In this document: piece by piece, positions 1-6,206 of the stretch
Position numbering within the stretch: the first letter of the stretch is position 1
How the letters are laid out: each line of letters starts with the position of its first letter
NCBI GenBank assembly: GCA_023424585.1
Contig: JAFADT010000855.1
Coordinates: 1-7,629 of the forward strand
DNA length: 7,629 nucleotides
Origin: Pseudomonadota bacterium
GTDB taxonomy: Bacteria > Myxococcota > Myxococcia > Myxococcales > Myxococcaceae
Direction of reading: 5' to 3'
The notes under the pieces: generated by a model
The model's input: only the letters and a program-made list of their open reading frames with translations
Databases searched by the model: none
Told to the model about the DNA's origin: nothing
Translations under genes and position numbers: made by a program

Positions 1-783
1 CTGGTGGTGGAGGACCTGAGCGACGTGCGCGCGCTGGAGACGCAGCTGCTGCGCGCGGAGAAGATGGCCACGGTGGGCGTGCTGGCCGCGGGCATCGCGC
101 ACGAGATCGGGACGCCGCTGGGCGTGGTGCGCGGCCGCGCGGAGTACGTGCAGGGCAAGCTGGGGCCCTCGCACCCGCAGGGCCCGGGGCTGGGCGTCAT
201 CGTCGAGCAGATCGACCGGGTGAGCCGCACGCTGCGCCAGCTGCTGGACTTCTCCCGGCTCCAGCCCGCGATGGTGCGGCCGGTGGCGCTGGGGCCGCTC
301 GCCCGGAGCGTGCACGAGCTGCTGCTGGTGGAGGCGGAGCGGCGGCGGGTGACCCTGCGCGTGGACGTGCCGGAGTCCGTGCCCGCGCTGGCGGCGGACG
401 CGGATCAGCTCCAGCAGGTGTTGATCAACCTCGCGCTCAACGCGTGCGACGCGTGCAGCGAGGGCGGCGCGGTGGAGATCTCCGCCTCCGTGCTGGCGGG
501 GCCGGAGGAGGGGCCGTGGGGGATGGTCGCGCTCGCCGTGCGCGACGACGGCTGCGGGATCCCCAAGGAGCGCCTCAACCAGGTGTTCGATCCGTTCTTC
601 ACGACGAAGAAGCGCGGGCAGGGCACGGGGCTGGGGCTGACGATGGTGGCCCACGTCGTCCGCAACCACGGCGGGCGGGTGGAGCTGGAGAGCACGCCGG
701 GGCAGGGCACCCGCGTCACCGTGCTGTGGCCGGTGGCCCGCCCTGTCCCAGAGGAGCGCCATGCCGAGCGACTCGCCGTCTGA
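1..783 (+). CDS. Sensor histidine kinase, C-terminal part (HisKA + HATPase_c), 5' end outside window
   Basis: This is the catalytic half of a two-component sensor kinase that autophosphorylates on histidine and passes the phosphate to a response regulator. The reading frame is open from base 1, so the gene starts upstream. Counting residues from the codon at base 4, residues 1-20 look like the end of a PAS-type domain or linker. The H-box is AHEIGTPL with the phospho-accepting His33 (bases 100-102). The ATP-binding domain has the N-box around N142 and N146, the G1 box DDGCG (181-185), the F-box FDPFF (195-199) and the G2 box GTGLGL (207-212). All catalytic boxes are intact, so it should be active. 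The sensor part is not visible, so the signal and membrane location are unknown. Its stop lies inside the next gene (23-base overlap), which points to a co-transcribed, translationally coupled kinase/regulator pair. Confidence 0.93.
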   Translation: MVVEDLSDVRALETQLLRAEKMATVGVLAAGIAHEIGTPLGVVRGRAEYVQGKLGPSHPQGPGLGVIVEQIDRVSRTLRQLLDFSRLQPAMVRPVALGPLARSVHELLLVEAERRRVTLRVDVPESVPALAADADQLQQVLINLALNACDACSEGGAVEISASVLAGPEEGPWGMVALAVRDDGCGIPKERLNQVFDPFFTTKKRGQGTGLGLTMVAHVVRNHGGRVELESTPGQGTRVTVLWPVARPVPEERHAERLAV

Positions 784-2125
784 CGCGCGCATCCTCGTGG
801 TCGACGACCACGTGGAGATGGGGCGCATGCTCCAGGAGCCGCTGGCCGACGCGGGCTGGACGGTGGACCTGGCCACGAGCGGCCAGGAGGCGCTGACGCT
901 CATCCGCTCGCGCGTGTACGACGCGGTGTTGACCGACCTGCGCATGGAGAAGGTGGACGGGCTGGACGTGCTGGACGCCGCGCGCGCGGTGGACCCGGAG
1001 CTGCCCGTGCTGCTGATGACGGCCTTCGGCGGCGTGGAGAGCGCGGTGGAGGCGATGCGCCGGGGCGCGTTCCACTACTTCACCAAGCCCTTCCGCCTGG
1101 ACGAGGTGCGGCTGTACCTGGGCCGCGCGCTGGAGGACCGCCGGCTGCGCGCCGAGCACCGGGCGCTGAAGCAGGCGTCCCAGGAGCGCTCCGGGCTGGG
1201 CGCGCTGGTGGGGCGGAGCGCGCCCATGCGCGCGCTGTACGAGCTCATCGACCGGGTGGCGCACGCGGCGGCCCCCGTGCTGCTCCGGGGCGAGAGCGGC
1301 AGCGGCAAGGAGCTGGTGGCCCGCGCGCTCCACTTCGAGGGGCCCCGCGCGGCCGGGCCCTTCGTGGCGGTCAACTGCACCGCGCTGCCGGGGCCGCTGC
1401 TGGAGAGCGAGCTGTTCGGCCACGTGAAGGGCGCCTTCACCGGGGCCACGTCCGTGCGGCGGGGCCTGTTCGTGGAGGCGCACGGCGGCACGCTGTTCCT
1501 GGACGAGATTGGCGACATGCCCACGGAGCTCCAGGCGCGGCTGTTGCGCGTGCTGGAGGACGGCGAGGTGCGCGCGGTGGGCTCGGACGCGAGCCGCACC
1601 GTGGACGTGCGCGTGGTGGCGGCCACGCACCAGGACCTGGAGGCGCGGGTGCGGGAGGGGCGCTTCCGCGCGGACCTCTTCTACCGGCTCAACGTCGTGA
1701 CGCTGCGGGTGCCCTCGCTGAAGGAGCGCCGGGAGGACATCCCGCAGCTGGTGGAGCACTTCACCGCCCGCTCCCGCGCGCGCAACCCGCGCTCGCGCGT
1801 GACGTCGCTGGCACCGGAGGTGGTGGCCGCGCTGGGCGCCATGCCGTGGCCGGGCAACGTGCGCGAGCTGGAGAACCTGGTGGAGCGGCTGGTGGTGCTC
1901 GTCCCCCGGGAGCTGGTGACGCTGGAGGACCTGCGCCCACACGCGCCGGTGCCGGAGGCCGCGTCCCCGCTCGCGCAGGCCCAGGAAGGCGTGTGGACCC
2001 TGCGCAAGCTGGAGGGGGAGTACATCCACTGGATGGTCCAGCACTGCGGCGGGAACAAGACCCGCGCCGCGGAGCTGCTGGGCATCGATGTGTCCACCAT
2101 CCATCGTCGCGAGCGGGAGCGGTAG
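761..2125 (+). CDS. NtrC-family sigma54-dependent response regulator (REC-AAA+-FIS)
   Basis: This 454-residue cytoplasmic enhancer-binding protein uses ATP hydrolysis to open promoters held by sigma54 RNA polymerase. The receiver domain (about 9-125) has the acidic pair D15/D16, phospho-acceptor D59, T87 and K109, so it is phosphorylatable. The AAA+ domain (about 148-370) has Walker A GESGSGKE (177-184), the sigma54-contacting loop GAFTGA (224-229), Walker B ending D248/E249, arginine-finger candidates R303 and R309, and WPGNVREL (363-370) with sensor II R368. A FIS-type helix-turn-helix (about 413-452) ends the protein. Length and domain order are standard for the family. The ATG at 761 is chosen because GAGGAG (751-756) sits four bases upstream and the REC fold begins within ten residues. 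The partner is almost certainly the overlapping upstream kinase. A probable target promoter lies just downstream at 2234-2250. Confidence 0.96.
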   Translation: MPSDSPSDARILVVDDHVEMGRMLQEPLADAGWTVDLATSGQEALTLIRSRVYDAVLTDLRMEKVDGLDVLDAARAVDPELPVLLMTAFGGVESAVEAMRRGAFHYFTKPFRLDEVRLYLGRALEDRRLRAEHRALKQASQERSGLGALVGRSAPMRALYELIDRVAHAAAPVLLRGESGSGKELVARALHFEGPRAAGPFVAVNCTALPGPLLESELFGHVKGAFTGATSVRRGLFVEAHGGTLFLDEIGDMPTELQARLLRVLEDGEVRAVGSDASRTVDVRVVAATHQDLEARVREGRFRADLFYRLNVVTLRVPSLKERREDIPQLVEHFTARSRARNPRSRVTSLAPEVVAALGAMPWPGNVRELENLVERLVVLVPRELVTLEDLRPHAPVPEAASPLAQAQEGVWTLRKLEGEYIHWMVQHCGGNKTRAAELLGIDVSTIHRRERER

Positions 2126-2156
2126 CCGCGTCCTGCCCCCCGGTCCGAGGCGGGAA

Positions 2157-2190
2157 TGGCAATCCGCCACGGCGGGCTGGCGGATTGCCA
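2157..2190. repeat. Perfect 12-bp inverted repeat, candidate activator (enhancer) site
   Basis: The arms TGGCAATCCGCC (2157-2168) and GGCGGATTGCCA (2179-2190) are exact reverse complements separated by 10 bases. Arm centres are 22 bases apart, about two helical turns, which suits a dimeric DNA-binding protein. The repeat starts 31 bases after the stop of the sigma54 activator gene, and its centre is about 87 bases upstream of the start point predicted from the sigma54 promoter at 2234-2250. That is a usual distance for an NtrC-type enhancer. As RNA it could also form a strong hairpin, but no T-run follows on either strand, so an intrinsic terminator for the kinase/regulator operon is less likely. 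GGCGG also occurs inside the loop (2171-2175) and could pair with CCGCC, giving an alternative fold. Binding by the neighbouring regulator is inferred, not shown. Confidence 0.7.
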
Positions 2191-2197
2191 CGGTCCA

Positions 2198-2211
2198 CGG
2201 GTGAGCACCCG
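2198..2211. repeat. Small dyad CGGGTG-AG-CACCCG
   Basis: A perfect 6+6 base inverted repeat with a 2-base spacer lies between the large inverted repeat and the sigma54 promoter. Its centre is 31 bases from the centre of the larger repeat, close to three helical turns, so both could lie on one face of the DNA. The two-base spacer makes an RNA hairpin poor, so a protein site is the more natural reading. Its sequence differs from the larger repeat, and short dyads arise easily in such GC-rich DNA; it may be chance. Confidence 0.35.
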
Positions 2212-2233
2212 GCGGCCCCGGGGGACGGTGGTT

Positions 2234-2250
2234 CCGGCATGTAGCTTGCT
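2234..2250 (+). promoter_or_regulatory. Sigma54 (-24/-12) promoter
   Basis: The sequence CCGGCATGTAGCTTGCT fits the sigma54 consensus YTGGCAYGNNNNTTGCW at all specified positions except one (C for T before the GG). The invariant GG (2236-2237) and GC (2248-2249) are exactly 12 bases apart, as required. The predicted start of transcription is about 2261. It lies in the gap between a sigma54 activator gene and a two-gene unit on the same strand, with a candidate enhancer repeat upstream, so context supports it strongly. A single match of this kind can occur by chance in a GC-rich genome, but its position in the short gap makes that less likely. Confidence 0.72.
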
Positions 2251-2263
2251 GTGACGTGGGGCC

Positions 2264-2629
2264 GTGGTGTCCCTGCGCACAACCCGGGCCTTGCTGCTCG
2301 GTGCGGATGAGTCCCTGGCGTCGCTGCTGGCGGACGTGCTGGGCGACCTGGGCATCGCCCTGTTCCTGGACGCCGCGGACGCGGCCCGGCCGGACCTGGT
2401 GCTGGCGCACGTGGAGCGTGGGGAGGGCATCCTCCCGGTGCTGACGCGCGCGCGGGCCTGCGCCGCCGCCGCGCCCGTCCTCGTCCTGCTGCCCTTCGCG
2501 GACGAGCGCCTGGTGTCCCGCGCCCTGTGTCAGGGGGCCCGGGCATGTTTCGCGCTGGGCCGTCCGCTCGATGAGCTTCGCGCCCTCCTGCGCTCGCACT
2601 TTCCTCTGTTGGAGACCACCCATGGGTGA
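2264..2629 (+). CDS. Receiver-like (pseudo-receiver) protein lacking phosphorylation residues
   Basis: This encodes a 121-residue protein consisting of a single domain that follows the pattern of a response-regulator receiver: strand 1 RALLLGADES (about 8-17), strand 3 PDLVLAHV (43-50), strand 4 PVLVLLPFADE (71-81), and strand 5 ACFALGRPLDELRALL (94-109). Key residues are replaced. The phospho-acceptor Asp position is His49, the conserved Thr/Ser is Leu76, and the Lys before Pro101 is Arg100; the usual acidic pair is reduced to D15/E16. It therefore probably does not accept phosphate and may act by binding a partner. An in-frame stop at 2252-2254 limits the start to GTG 2264 or GTG 2267, with no good ribosome site. 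The predicted sigma54 start point (about 2261) would make the message almost leaderless. It overlaps the next gene by 8 bases. The receiver assignment rests on pattern by eye. Confidence 0.75.
   Translation: MVSLRTTRALLLGADESLASLLADVLGDLGIALFLDAADAARPDLVLAHVERGEGILPVLTRARACAAAAPVLVLLPFADERLVSRALCQGARACFALGRPLDELRALLRSHFPLLETTHG
2611..2614 (+). promoter_or_regulatory. Ribosome binding site GGAG fixing the start of the DUF6232-like gene
   Basis: GGAG lies seven bases before ATG 2622 and inside the end of the preceding gene. It favours ATG 2622 over the upstream in-frame ATG 2571, whose extra residues look like out-of-frame translation of the receiver-like gene, and over ATG 2634, which lacks a comparable site. 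The 8-base overlap with the preceding stop supports translational coupling. Confidence 0.6.
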
Positions 2630-3131
2630 ACCGATGGCCGTCGTCACCGTGCTGCGCCCCGTTGTCCCCCTGCGTGAAGCGGAGCGCCGCCCGGTGGCCG
2701 CCCCGGAGCCGGCGGTGGACACCGGGGAGCCGTGCCTCTTCCAGGCCGGCCAGGTCCGCGTCACCGGCGAGCGGCTCGTCGTGGGCGCCCGGAGCTGGGC
2801 GCTGCGCGACGTGCTCCAGGTGGAGACCGCGCGCCGCACCCCGAAGGTGTGGCCCTACCTGCTCGTGGTGGGCCTGGCCGCGGCGCTGGGGCTGCCGCTG
2901 CTGTCCGCGCTGTCCGTCAGCGTGTCCGCGTTCAAGGGCGCCTACGAGGCGGGGCTCGTCGCCACCGCCCTGGGCTTCTTCGCGTCCATGGCCGCGCTGC
3001 TCGTGGTGGAGGACACCCACTACCTGGTGCTGGGGCTGCCGGGCGGCGCGCGCCGCGTCTTCGGCAGCCACGACGCCCGGCTCATCGCCCGGCTTGCGGG
3101 GACGGTGCGGGCCGCGTGTCAGCGGCCGTGA
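2622..3131 (+). CDS. Two-helix membrane protein, DUF6232-like
   Basis: This encodes 169 residues. A proline- and charge-rich N-terminal stretch (1-36) is followed by a short beta-rich segment, [26 protein letters not shown] (positions about 39-64). Two hydrophobic helices (about 77-100 and 110-129) are joined by a short loop, and a C-terminal segment (YLVLGLPGG, 134-142, then a helix) ends the protein. This order matches my recollection of the uncharacterised DUF6232 family: a beta segment with a 'ryaL..I..V' motif, two membrane helices, then a 'vlvl.t.gge...l.s.d' strand and helix. No catalytic residues or function can be read. It is coupled to the receiver-like gene and probably shares its sigma54 promoter, so the two products may work together. 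Its last 50 bases overlap the convergent monooxygenase gene. Confidence 0.8.
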   Translation: MGEPMAVVTVLRPVVPLREAERRPVAAPEPAVDTGEPCLFQAGQVRVTGERLVVGARSWALRDVLQVETARRTPKVWPYLLVVGLAAALGLPLLSALSVSVSAFKGAYEAGLVATALGFFASMAALLVVEDTHYLVLGLPGGARRVFGSHDARLIARLAGTVRAACQRP

Positions 3132-4113
3132 GCTGATCGCGCACCTGGGCGACGATCTCGAAGGAGCGCAGCCGCGCGGCGTGGTCGTAGATCTGCGCGG
3201 TCACCATCAGCTCGTCGGCCCCGGTCTGCTCCAGGAGGGACTGGAGCCCCGCGCGCACGCTGTCCGGCGAGCCCACCACGGTGCACGCCAGCATGTGCTC
3301 GATCTCCGCCAGCTCCAGCTCGTTGAGCTGGCCGTCCAGGCTGTCCACCGGCGGCAGGAGCGGGCCCGGCCGGCCCCGCCGCAGGTTGACGAAGGCCTGG
3401 AGCAGGGACGTGAAGAGGCGCTGTCCCTCCGGGTCCGTGTCCGCGGCGAAGACGTTGACGCCAATCATCGCGTACGGCTTCTGGAGCACGTCCGACGGGC
3501 GGAACTGAGTGCGGTACAGGTGCAGCGCGCTCATCATCTGCGCGGGCGCGAAGTGCGACGCGAACGCGAACGGCAGGCCCAGGACCGCGGCCAGCTGCGC
3601 GCTGAAGGTGCTGGAGCCCAGCAGCCACAGCGGCACATGCAGGCCCGCGCCCGGCACCGCGCGCACCGCCTGGCCCTCCATGGGGGCCTTGAAGTAGTTC
3701 TGCAGCTCCACCACGTCCTGGGGGAAGCTGTCCGCGCCGCCCAGCCCCCGGCGCAGGGCCGCGGAGGTGCGCGGGTCCGTCCCCGGCGCGCGGCCCAGGC
3801 CCAGGTCGATGCGGCCGGGGTAGAGCGTCTCCAGCGTACCGAACTGCTCCGCGATGACGAGCGGCGCGTGGTTGGGCAGCATGACGCCGCCCGCGCCCAC
3901 GCGAATCGTCGACGTGCCGCCCGCCACGTACCCGATGACCACCGACGTGGCCGCGCTGGCGATGCCCGTCATGTTGTGGTGCTCCGCCAGCCAGAAGCGC
4001 TTGTAGCCCCAGGCCTCCGCGTGGCGGGCCAGGTCCAGGCTGTTGCGGAGGGCCAGGGCGGCGTCGCCCCCGGCGATGACGGGGGACAGGTCGAGGACGG
4101 AGAAGGGGATCAT
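3082..4113 (-). CDS. LLM-class flavin-dependent oxidoreductase (luciferase-like monooxygenase)
   Basis: This 343-residue protein of the bacterial luciferase-like TIM-barrel group probably oxidises an organic substrate using reduced flavin (FMN or F420) and oxygen. The substrate cannot be read from sequence. Visible family signatures are SVLDLSPV (5-12), WLAEHHN (41-47), [14 protein letters not shown] (78-91), [15 protein letters not shown] (99-113), LWLLGSS (162-168) and the C-terminal [14 protein letters not shown] (281-294). These match the single-component-type subgroup that includes MsnO8 and E. coli YhbW-like proteins. The ATG at 4113 is chosen because family homology begins at once ([11 protein letters not shown]) and GAGGG lies about nine bases upstream. 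An in-frame ATG at 4233 would add 40 unconserved residues. The last 14 or so residues (after QVRDQLTA) are a Pro/Ala-rich tail that overlaps the convergent gene. It may be transcribed with the upstream minus-strand genes or from its own promoter in the 163-base gap. Confidence 0.92.
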   Translation of the reverse strand: MIPFSVLDLSPVIAGGDAALALRNSLDLARHAEAWGYKRFWLAEHHNMTGIASAATSVVIGYVAGGTSTIRVGAGGVMLPNHAPLVIAEQFGTLETLYPGRIDLGLGRAPGTDPRTSAALRRGLGGADSFPQDVVELQNYFKAPMEGQAVRAVPGAGLHVPLWLLGSSTFSAQLAAVLGLPFAFASHFAPAQMMSALHLYRTQFRPSDVLQKPYAMIGVNVFAADTDPEGQRLFTSLLQAFVNLRRGRPGPLLPPVDSLDGQLNELELAEIEHMLACTVVGSPDSVRAGLQSLLEQTGADELMVTAQIYDHAARLRSFEIVAQVRDQLTAADTRPAPSPQAGR

Positions 4114-4153
4114 CGTGGGGGACCCTCGCGCCACGGGTGGGCGGGAAAGCCCT

Positions 4154-4182
4154 TCGATAGCCAGGGGCGCCGGGGTTTTCAC
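4154..4182 (-). promoter_or_regulatory. Weak possible sigma70-type promoter for the monooxygenase gene
   Basis: On the minus strand GTGAAA (4182-4177) is followed, 16-17 bases on, by CTATCG/TATCGA (4160-4154), with start ATG 4113 about 40 bases further. This is the least GC-rich spot in the gap between the GGDEF-like gene and the monooxygenase gene. The match to TTGACA/TATAAT is poor, so this is only a candidate. Confidence 0.2.
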
Positions 4183-4215
4183 GGCATTGACGCTCCCCAC
4201 GGCCTCCGACCTGCC

Positions 4216-4247
4216 AGCCGGGGGCCATCCCACCCATCAGCCCGGCT
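4216..4247. repeat. 7-bp inverted repeat downstream of the GGDEF-like gene
   Basis: AGCCGGG (4216-4222) and CCCGGCT (4241-4247) are exact reverse complements with an 18-base loop. They begin about 30 bases past the stop of the minus-strand REC-GAF-PAS-GGDEF gene. A hairpin here could slow transcription or protect the message end, but no T-run follows, so it is not a typical terminator. It could be chance in GC-rich DNA. Confidence 0.28.
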
Positions 4248-4276
4248 TGTCGCCCGGAGGGCCCCGGGGGGGCGCG

Positions 4277-6076
4277 TCAGTCCTCCTGGATGGCGGGCTT
4301 GCGCTCCGGCTTCGCGCGGGCCAGCGCGGCGTGCGCCCGGTCCAGGGTGCCGTTCGGATCCTCCTCGCCCTGCACCGTCACGGCGATGGAGACCCAGCCG
4401 GGCGGGCCGGGCGCGTCGTGCAGCCGCTGGCGCACCGCCTCCGCGGCCACCGCGTCCGCCCCGGGCAGGGCGAGCAGGAAGCTGCCCCCCGTCCAGCGCA
4501 CCGCGAAGCCCGGCGGAGGGCAGAGGCCCTCCGCGCGCCGGGCCAGCTCGCGCAGCGCCTCGTCGCCCGCGTCGAAGCCCCGGGAGTGGTTGAGGTCGCC
4601 CAGCTCCACCAGGTCCACCAGCACCAGGCTGACGGGCAGCCCTTCCCGGCGGCAGCGGCCAATCTCCTTGGCCAGCCGCTCCTCGCCCACGCGCCGCGTG
4701 TCCAGCCCGGTGAGCGCGTCCTGACGCAAGAGCCGCTCGCGCTGGGCCTCCAGGTCCGCGCCGCCGCTCAGGTCCATCAGCGACAGGAGCTGCGCGACGC
4801 CGCCGGGCACCAGGAAGGGCCGCGCCACCCAGCGCACCCCGCGCGGCTGGGGGCGCTCCAGGGACAGCGTCAGGTCCACCCCGCGTGAGCCCTCCGCCGC
4901 CAGGTCCAGCCGCCGCAGCGTGCCGCCTGGATCCGCGGTCAGGCTCGCGACGTGCTGGCGCAGTGAATCGAAGGGCATGCCCGACAGCCGGTCCTCCGGC
5001 AGTCCCAGGAGCTCCGCCAGGGCCGCGTTGGCGGCGAAGGGCTTGCGGCCCGGCGCCACCACCAGCACCGGCACCGCCAGGGCGCTCACCGCCTCACGCA
5101 CGAGCGCCAGCGCCGCCGCCTCGGTGAGCACCGGCTCCGTCGCGGCCGGGGGCCGCGGCGCGGCGGGGCGTGTCCGGCCCCGGAGCGTGGTGTACTCCAG
5201 GTCCTCCGCCACGCGGCCCGCCAGCTCGCGCAGCGCCGCCAGGTCCTCCGGGCCGAGCATCAGCGTGCGCGTGTCGATGACGCACAGCGAGCCGAGCACG
5301 TCCCCCGTGGAGGCGATGAGCGGCGCGCCCGCGTAGCTGCCGACGATGCCGTCGCGCACCAGCGGGTTGTCCCGGAACACCGGGTGGCGCGTGGCGTCCG
5401 GCACCACCATGGCCTCGCGGCCCTGCACCACGTGGTGGCAGAAGGACCAGTCGCGTGGGGTGCCGCGGTCCTTCGCGAGCGCGGGGGGGAGCCCCACGTG
5501 CGCCTTGAACCACTGCCGGTCGCCCAGCACCAGCGTCAGCAGCGCCACGGGGACGCCGAAGGCCTGCGCCACCTCCGCCACCAGCTCCTGCAACCCGGCG
5601 TCGGGCAGGCCCGGCTCCACCAGCTTCAGCTCATCGATGCGCGCGAGCCGGCGCTGCTCCACCTCCGCGTCGAGCTCCAACTGGCCGTGGCCCGCGAGCT
5701 GTCCCGCGAGCGCGCGCCGCATCCCGTCGCGCATCGCCTCCGGCCCCGCGCGCCGGCTGAGCAGCGCGTGGATGCCCAGCGCGTCCTTGAGCTGCCAGGC
5801 GCGCACGCGCAGCTCGTCGAACGCCGTCACCACCATCACCGCCGTGTCGCTCGCGTCCGAGCGGCCCCGCAGCCACGCCAGCAGCGCGAACCCGTCCACC
5901 CGGGGCAGCGCCAGGTCCGTCACCAGCAGCGTGGGGGCGCCGCGCAGGCGCACCAGGTCCTGGGCCTCCGCGCCATCCCGCGCGACCACGCCCTCCAACC
6001 CCTCCTGTCGCACGAGGGAGAGCAGGCCCGCGGCGCGGTGGCGGTCCGGTTCGGCGATGAGGGCGTAGCGGGGCAT
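4277..6076 (-). CDS. REC-GAF-PAS-GGDEF signalling protein with degenerate GGDEF motif
   Basis: This 599-residue soluble protein has four domains. The receiver (1-120) has E9/D11, phospho-acceptor D54 and T84, but the conserved Lys is replaced by Arg (R108) and the following Pro is lost. The GAF domain (about 148-292) has the RQWFKAHVGLP, TPRDWSFCHHVV, VPDATRHPVFRDNPLV and SYAGAPL signatures common in GAF sensors. A PAS-like domain (about 322-440) follows. The GGDEF-type domain (about 450-580) keeps DALTGL (453-458), the metal-position D488 and the N496/GD504-505 area, but the signature is TGGSF (529-533) instead of GGDEF. The acidic catalytic residues are gone, so diguanylate cyclase activity is unlikely; GTP or partner binding is possible. 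ATG 6076 gives a receiver starting at residue 4, with only a weak GGA upstream. It lies 130 bases downstream of the CHASE2 gene and may form an operon with it. Confidence 0.9.
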   Translation of the reverse strand: MPRYALIAEPDRHRAAGLLSLVRQEGLEGVVARDGAEAQDLVRLRGAPTLLVTDLALPRVDGFALLAWLRGRSDASDTAVMVVTAFDELRVRAWQLKDALGIHALLSRRAGPEAMRDGMRRALAGQLAGHGQLELDAEVEQRRLARIDELKLVEPGLPDAGLQELVAEVAQAFGVPVALLTLVLGDRQWFKAHVGLPPALAKDRGTPRDWSFCHHVVQGREAMVVPDATRHPVFRDNPLVRDGIVGSYAGAPLIASTGDVLGSLCVIDTRTLMLGPEDLAALRELAGRVAEDLEYTTLRGRTRPAAPRPPAATEPVLTEAAALALVREAVSALAVPVLVVAPGRKPFAANAALAELLGLPEDRLSGMPFDSLRQHVASLTADPGGTLRRLDLAAEGSRGVDLTLSLERPQPRGVRWVARPFLVPGGVAQLLSLMDLSGGADLEAQRERLLRQDALTGLDTRRVGEERLAKEIGRCRREGLPVSLVLVDLVELGDLNHSRGFDAGDEALRELARRAEGLCPPPGFAVRWTGGSFLLALPGADAVAAEAVRQRLHDAPGPPGWVSIAVTVQGEEDPNGTLDRAHAALARAKPERKPAIQED

Positions 6077-6157
6077 GGCGTCCAGCCCATGCTGCCACGC
6101 GGCCCTCGCGCGCGTACCCTGGTCCTTTGTTCAAGTGAGGTGTCGCCTGTCCACGGG

Positions 6158-6181
6158 CCCGCGGTGCAGGGCACTCGCGGG
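6158..6181. repeat. Hairpin between the CHASE2 gene and the REC-GAF-PAS-GGDEF gene
   Basis: CCCGCG (6158-6163) pairs with CGCGGG (6176-6181), and inside it GTGC (6164-6167) pairs with GCAC (6171-6174). This gives a ten-pair stem with one bulged T and an AGG loop. On the transcribed minus strand it begins 25 bases after the CHASE2 stop. No T-run follows in that direction, so it is not a textbook terminator; it could weaken read-through or stabilise the upstream message. On the plus strand it is followed only by TTT. Confidence 0.42.
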
Positions 6182-6206
6182 TTTCCACGATCCGTCCCGT
6201 CCCCGG

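Noticed and set aside
2174..2189. Second possible -24/-12 element overlapping the right arm of the inverted repeat (GGC with TTGC at the right spacing)
   Set aside because: Spacing is right, but the bases around GG and after TTGC match poorly; the element at 2234-2250 is much better.
2157..2190. Rho-independent terminator for the kinase/regulator operon
   Set aside because: The hairpin is strong, but the sequence after it is CGGTCCACGG with no T-run, and its distance to the sigma54 promoter fits an activator site better.
716..2839. Long open frame on the minus strand (707 codons)
   Set aside because: It is antisense to the complete sigma54 regulator with all its motifs; its product is rich in Arg, His, Gln and Ala with no recognisable domain. 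Long antisense frames are normal in such GC-rich DNA.
1761..3071. Minus-strand open frame (436 codons) covering the sigma54 promoter gap
   Set aside because: Low-complexity Pro/Ala/Gly/Arg product, no domain, and antisense to three better-supported genes.
4114..4233. 40-residue N-terminal extension of the monooxygenase from an upstream ATG
   Set aside because: The extension resembles nothing in the family, and the conserved N-terminus begins exactly at ATG 4113.
2626..4593. Long open frame on the plus strand (655 codons)
   Set aside because: It runs out of frame through the DUF6232-like gene and antisense through the monooxygenase and GGDEF-like genes; its composition is Arg/Pro/Ala-rich with no domain.
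6077..6206. Sigma70 or sigma54 promoter for the REC-GAF-PAS-GGDEF gene
   Set aside because: A TTGAAC-like hexamer is present on the minus strand, but no -10 at proper spacing and no GG/GC pair 12 bases apart was found.
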